Origin: Dactylosporangium sp. AC04546 | GTDB taxonomy: Bacteria; Actinomycetota; Actinomycetes; Mycobacteriales; Micromonosporaceae | DNA: 64,000 nucleotides | Assembly (NCBI RefSeq): GCF_022095675.1 | Contig: NZ_JAHYSG010000063.1 | Coordinates: 8,699 to 72,698 of the forward strand | Reading direction: 5' to 3' | Notes under the pieces: generated by a model | Database searches by the model: none | What the model was told of the DNA's origin: nothing | What the model saw: only the letters and a program-made list of their open reading frames with translations | In this document: positions 62,801 to 64,000 of the stretch, piece by piece | How the letters are laid out: every line of letters starts with the position of its first letter | How positions within the stretch are numbered: position 1 is the first letter of the stretch | Position numbers and translations under genes: made by a program

Positions 62801-63349
62801 TCAGCCGCTCTTGCCCGGCCGTCCGGGCGGCAGGAACCCCCGCCGCCGCGCCTCCTTCACCCACCGGTGCGCCGTGCTGACCGGCACTCCGTGCTGGTCG
62901 GCGAGGTCGCAAGCGGGTCGCGGCGAGGCCTGGGCGAAGGTGAGGTAGACATCGGCGACCTCGCGATAGAACACGTCGGGCCGCCCCCGCATGCGCCCGG
63001 CCGCCGAGGGAGCGGCGCGCGCGACGGCAAGCGCCGGCTCGACCATCTCCCAGCCGACGTCCGAGGCCATGGGCGGTGCGATGGGCCGTGCGCGAGTGTT
63101 CAGGACGGGTGCCGTGCCGACCGGAGCGTCCACCACCGCCAGCTGTGCGTTGGCCGCCGCCTCGATGCGACCGACGGGGATGGCCCGCAGTAACTCGGCG
63201 CTGGGCGTGCCTTCGATGCGCAGCCCGGTGAGCACCAGTCGCCCGCCCGCACCAACGCCGATGCGCACCTGAACCGCGCCGGCCAGCGGCGGATCGTCCT
63301 GGCGCCATTCGTACCAGTCCTCAGCGACTGGAAACAGGCGGCCCCGCAC
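62801..63349 (-). CDS. Uncharacterised protein with C-terminal HTH
   Basis: 182 aa from GTG at 63349, apparently leaderless (promoter directly upstream). The N-terminal part (WRQDDPPLAGAVQVRIGVGA, RLVLTGLRIEGTPSAELLRA) is a common actinobacterial beta-rich region. Residues ~125-178 contain YREVADVYLTFAQ and DQHGVPVSTAHRWVKEARRR, an HTH resembling those of phage or transposase-like regulators. The function is unknown. Confidence 0.7.
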   Translation of the reverse strand: MRGRLFPVAEDWYEWRQDDPPLAGAVQVRIGVGAGGRLVLTGLRIEGTPSAELLRAIPVGRIEAAANAQLAVVDAPVGTAPVLNTRARPIAPPMASDVGWEMVEPALAVARAAPSAAGRMRGRPDVFYREVADVYLTFAQASPRPACDLADQHGVPVSTAHRWVKEARRRGFLPPGRPGKSG

Positions 63350-63355
63350 GCCGCA

Positions 63356-63384
63356 AGGTTATCCACAATTCCGCAAATCAACAA
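63356..63384 (-). promoter_or_regulatory. Promoter of the leaderless HTH gene
   Basis: On the minus strand TTGTTG (63379-63384) and TAACCT (63356-63361) are separated by 17 bp, and TAACCT is 6 nt before the GTG at 63349, as expected for a leaderless transcript. Confidence 0.6.
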
Positions 63385-64000
63385 TTGCGCGAACCTAGAC
63401 GTCTAGATACGCTGATCTGGACGCACCTGGTGGGGGGCGTCTTGCAAGGGGGCGATCGGGTGGCCGACACACGATCGGGGGGAAGGTGACACGTCCGCAT
63501 CGATTGGGGAGGAACGGGGCGATGCGGGCGTCGGCCGTCGGGCGGCTGCGCTTCGGCGCGGCTCGCTCGGCGGTGCCGAACAGAGCTGCGGCCGCGAGGT
63601 CTCGCCGGGCCTCGCGGCCGCTTCGCTGACGTCCAGCCGCCAGCCAGCCCACGCCGGCCCACGCCGGCCGGACGCCGCAAGCCGGACGCCCGAGCCGCAA
63701 GCCGGACGCCGGACGCCGGGAGCGGGAACGACAGGCGGCAGCGGCCAAGCCGGCTCCAGTCGATGACCCCGAGGCAGCCTTCCGAGAGTCGCGCCGGGTG
63801 CCCGAGGTGATTGCCGCGCGCTCCCGGCCGTGTCGAGATCGCCGTGTCGAGATCGCCGTGCCGCGATCAAGGAACGCCAGGTCCGAAGCGCCAAGGAGCT
63901 ACGGGACTCGGGTCCGTGCAAGGCACGACCGTAGCTCATTGGTGGAATGGGTGTTGCCCGGTTCTTGGATGGGTCGGGTGGCACCTGGGTCGTCGGTTCA
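63385..64000. other. Region without a supportable gene; short GC-rich repeats
   Basis: Open frames on both strands are Arg/Pro/Ala-rich and unrecognisable. A 36-codon frame at 63521 with GGGAGG upstream is the only one with a start signal, and it is not convincing. Short repeats are visible: GCCGCAAGCCGGACGCC-type units around 63675-63718 and two 14-bp copies of CGTGTCGAGATCGC at 63829-63856. Confidence 0.5.

Noticed and set aside
63403..63984. Minus-strand frames of 100-193 codons at the right end
   Set aside because: Arg/Pro/Ser-rich with no domain or initiation signal; the region also contains short tandem repeats.

Overview
The window looks like chromosomal DNA of a high-GC, sporulating or filamentous actinobacterium, most likely in or near the Micromonosporaceae. 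The basis is the very high GC with strong third-position bias, many GTG starts and apparently leaderless genes, actinobacterial families (DUF3073, EgtA-type glutamate-cysteine ligase, SigE-family sigma factor, septum-formation-like protein, LAxTG-type surface protein), and a large secretome (GH19 chitinase, GH87-like glucanase, NucH-like nuclease, RLLDTR-repeat proteins). The taxonomic call is inference.

Layout. 1-5.3 kb: an Hsp70-like ATPase fused to a multi-span membrane region (cut by the window edge), a c-di-AMP (ydaO) riboswitch upstream of a secreted cell-wall hydrolase-like protein, an internally deleted phosphoesterase remnant and a secreted chitinase. 5.3-17.9 kb: regulator/target pairs (AraC with an NmrA-like reductase; TetR with an FAD monooxygenase; MarR behind a long palindrome), an amidohydrolase, an EI24 membrane protein, a formaldehyde-dehydrogenase-like ADH and an NDH-2. 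17.9-19.3 kb: a candidate retron, with a reverse transcriptase preceded by an ncRNA closed by a 15-bp a1/a2 stem. 19.3-26.6 kb: a short GntR regulator, a lipoprotein / glutathionylspermidine-synthase-like ligase / DUF350 operon, DUF3073, a sigma factor with a membrane partner, and EgtA. 26.9-35.4 kb: GH87-like glucanase, decayed AraC/VOC remnant, large nuclease, and an ABC exporter with a divergent GntR-TetR fusion regulator.

35.6-42.6 kb is a probable decayed genomic island at tRNA-Lys(TTT). It has an integrase C-terminal remnant beside the tRNA and an imperfect direct repeat of the tRNA 3' end plus downstream sequence about 6.1 kb away. Its cargo is two ABC ATPases, a 918-residue FtsX-type permease and a small secreted cysteine protein. 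Just past the repeat lie a broken yefM antitoxin and a YoeB-Uma2 chimera. 43.3-64 kb returns to chromosomal genes: tandem secreted RLLDTR-repeat paralogs, an ECF42-like sigma factor, LysE, GNAT, MFS/ArsR pair, bioA, gamma-glutamyltransferase, a GlxA-like regulator with an MFS transporter, a collagen-like LAxTG surface protein, an aldehyde dehydrogenase and a YbjN-like protein.

The most interesting system is the retron. A recurrent secondary theme is genes whose N- and C-terminal parts are joined by deletion (3.9 kb, 29.0 kb, 41.9 kb, 42.4 kb).
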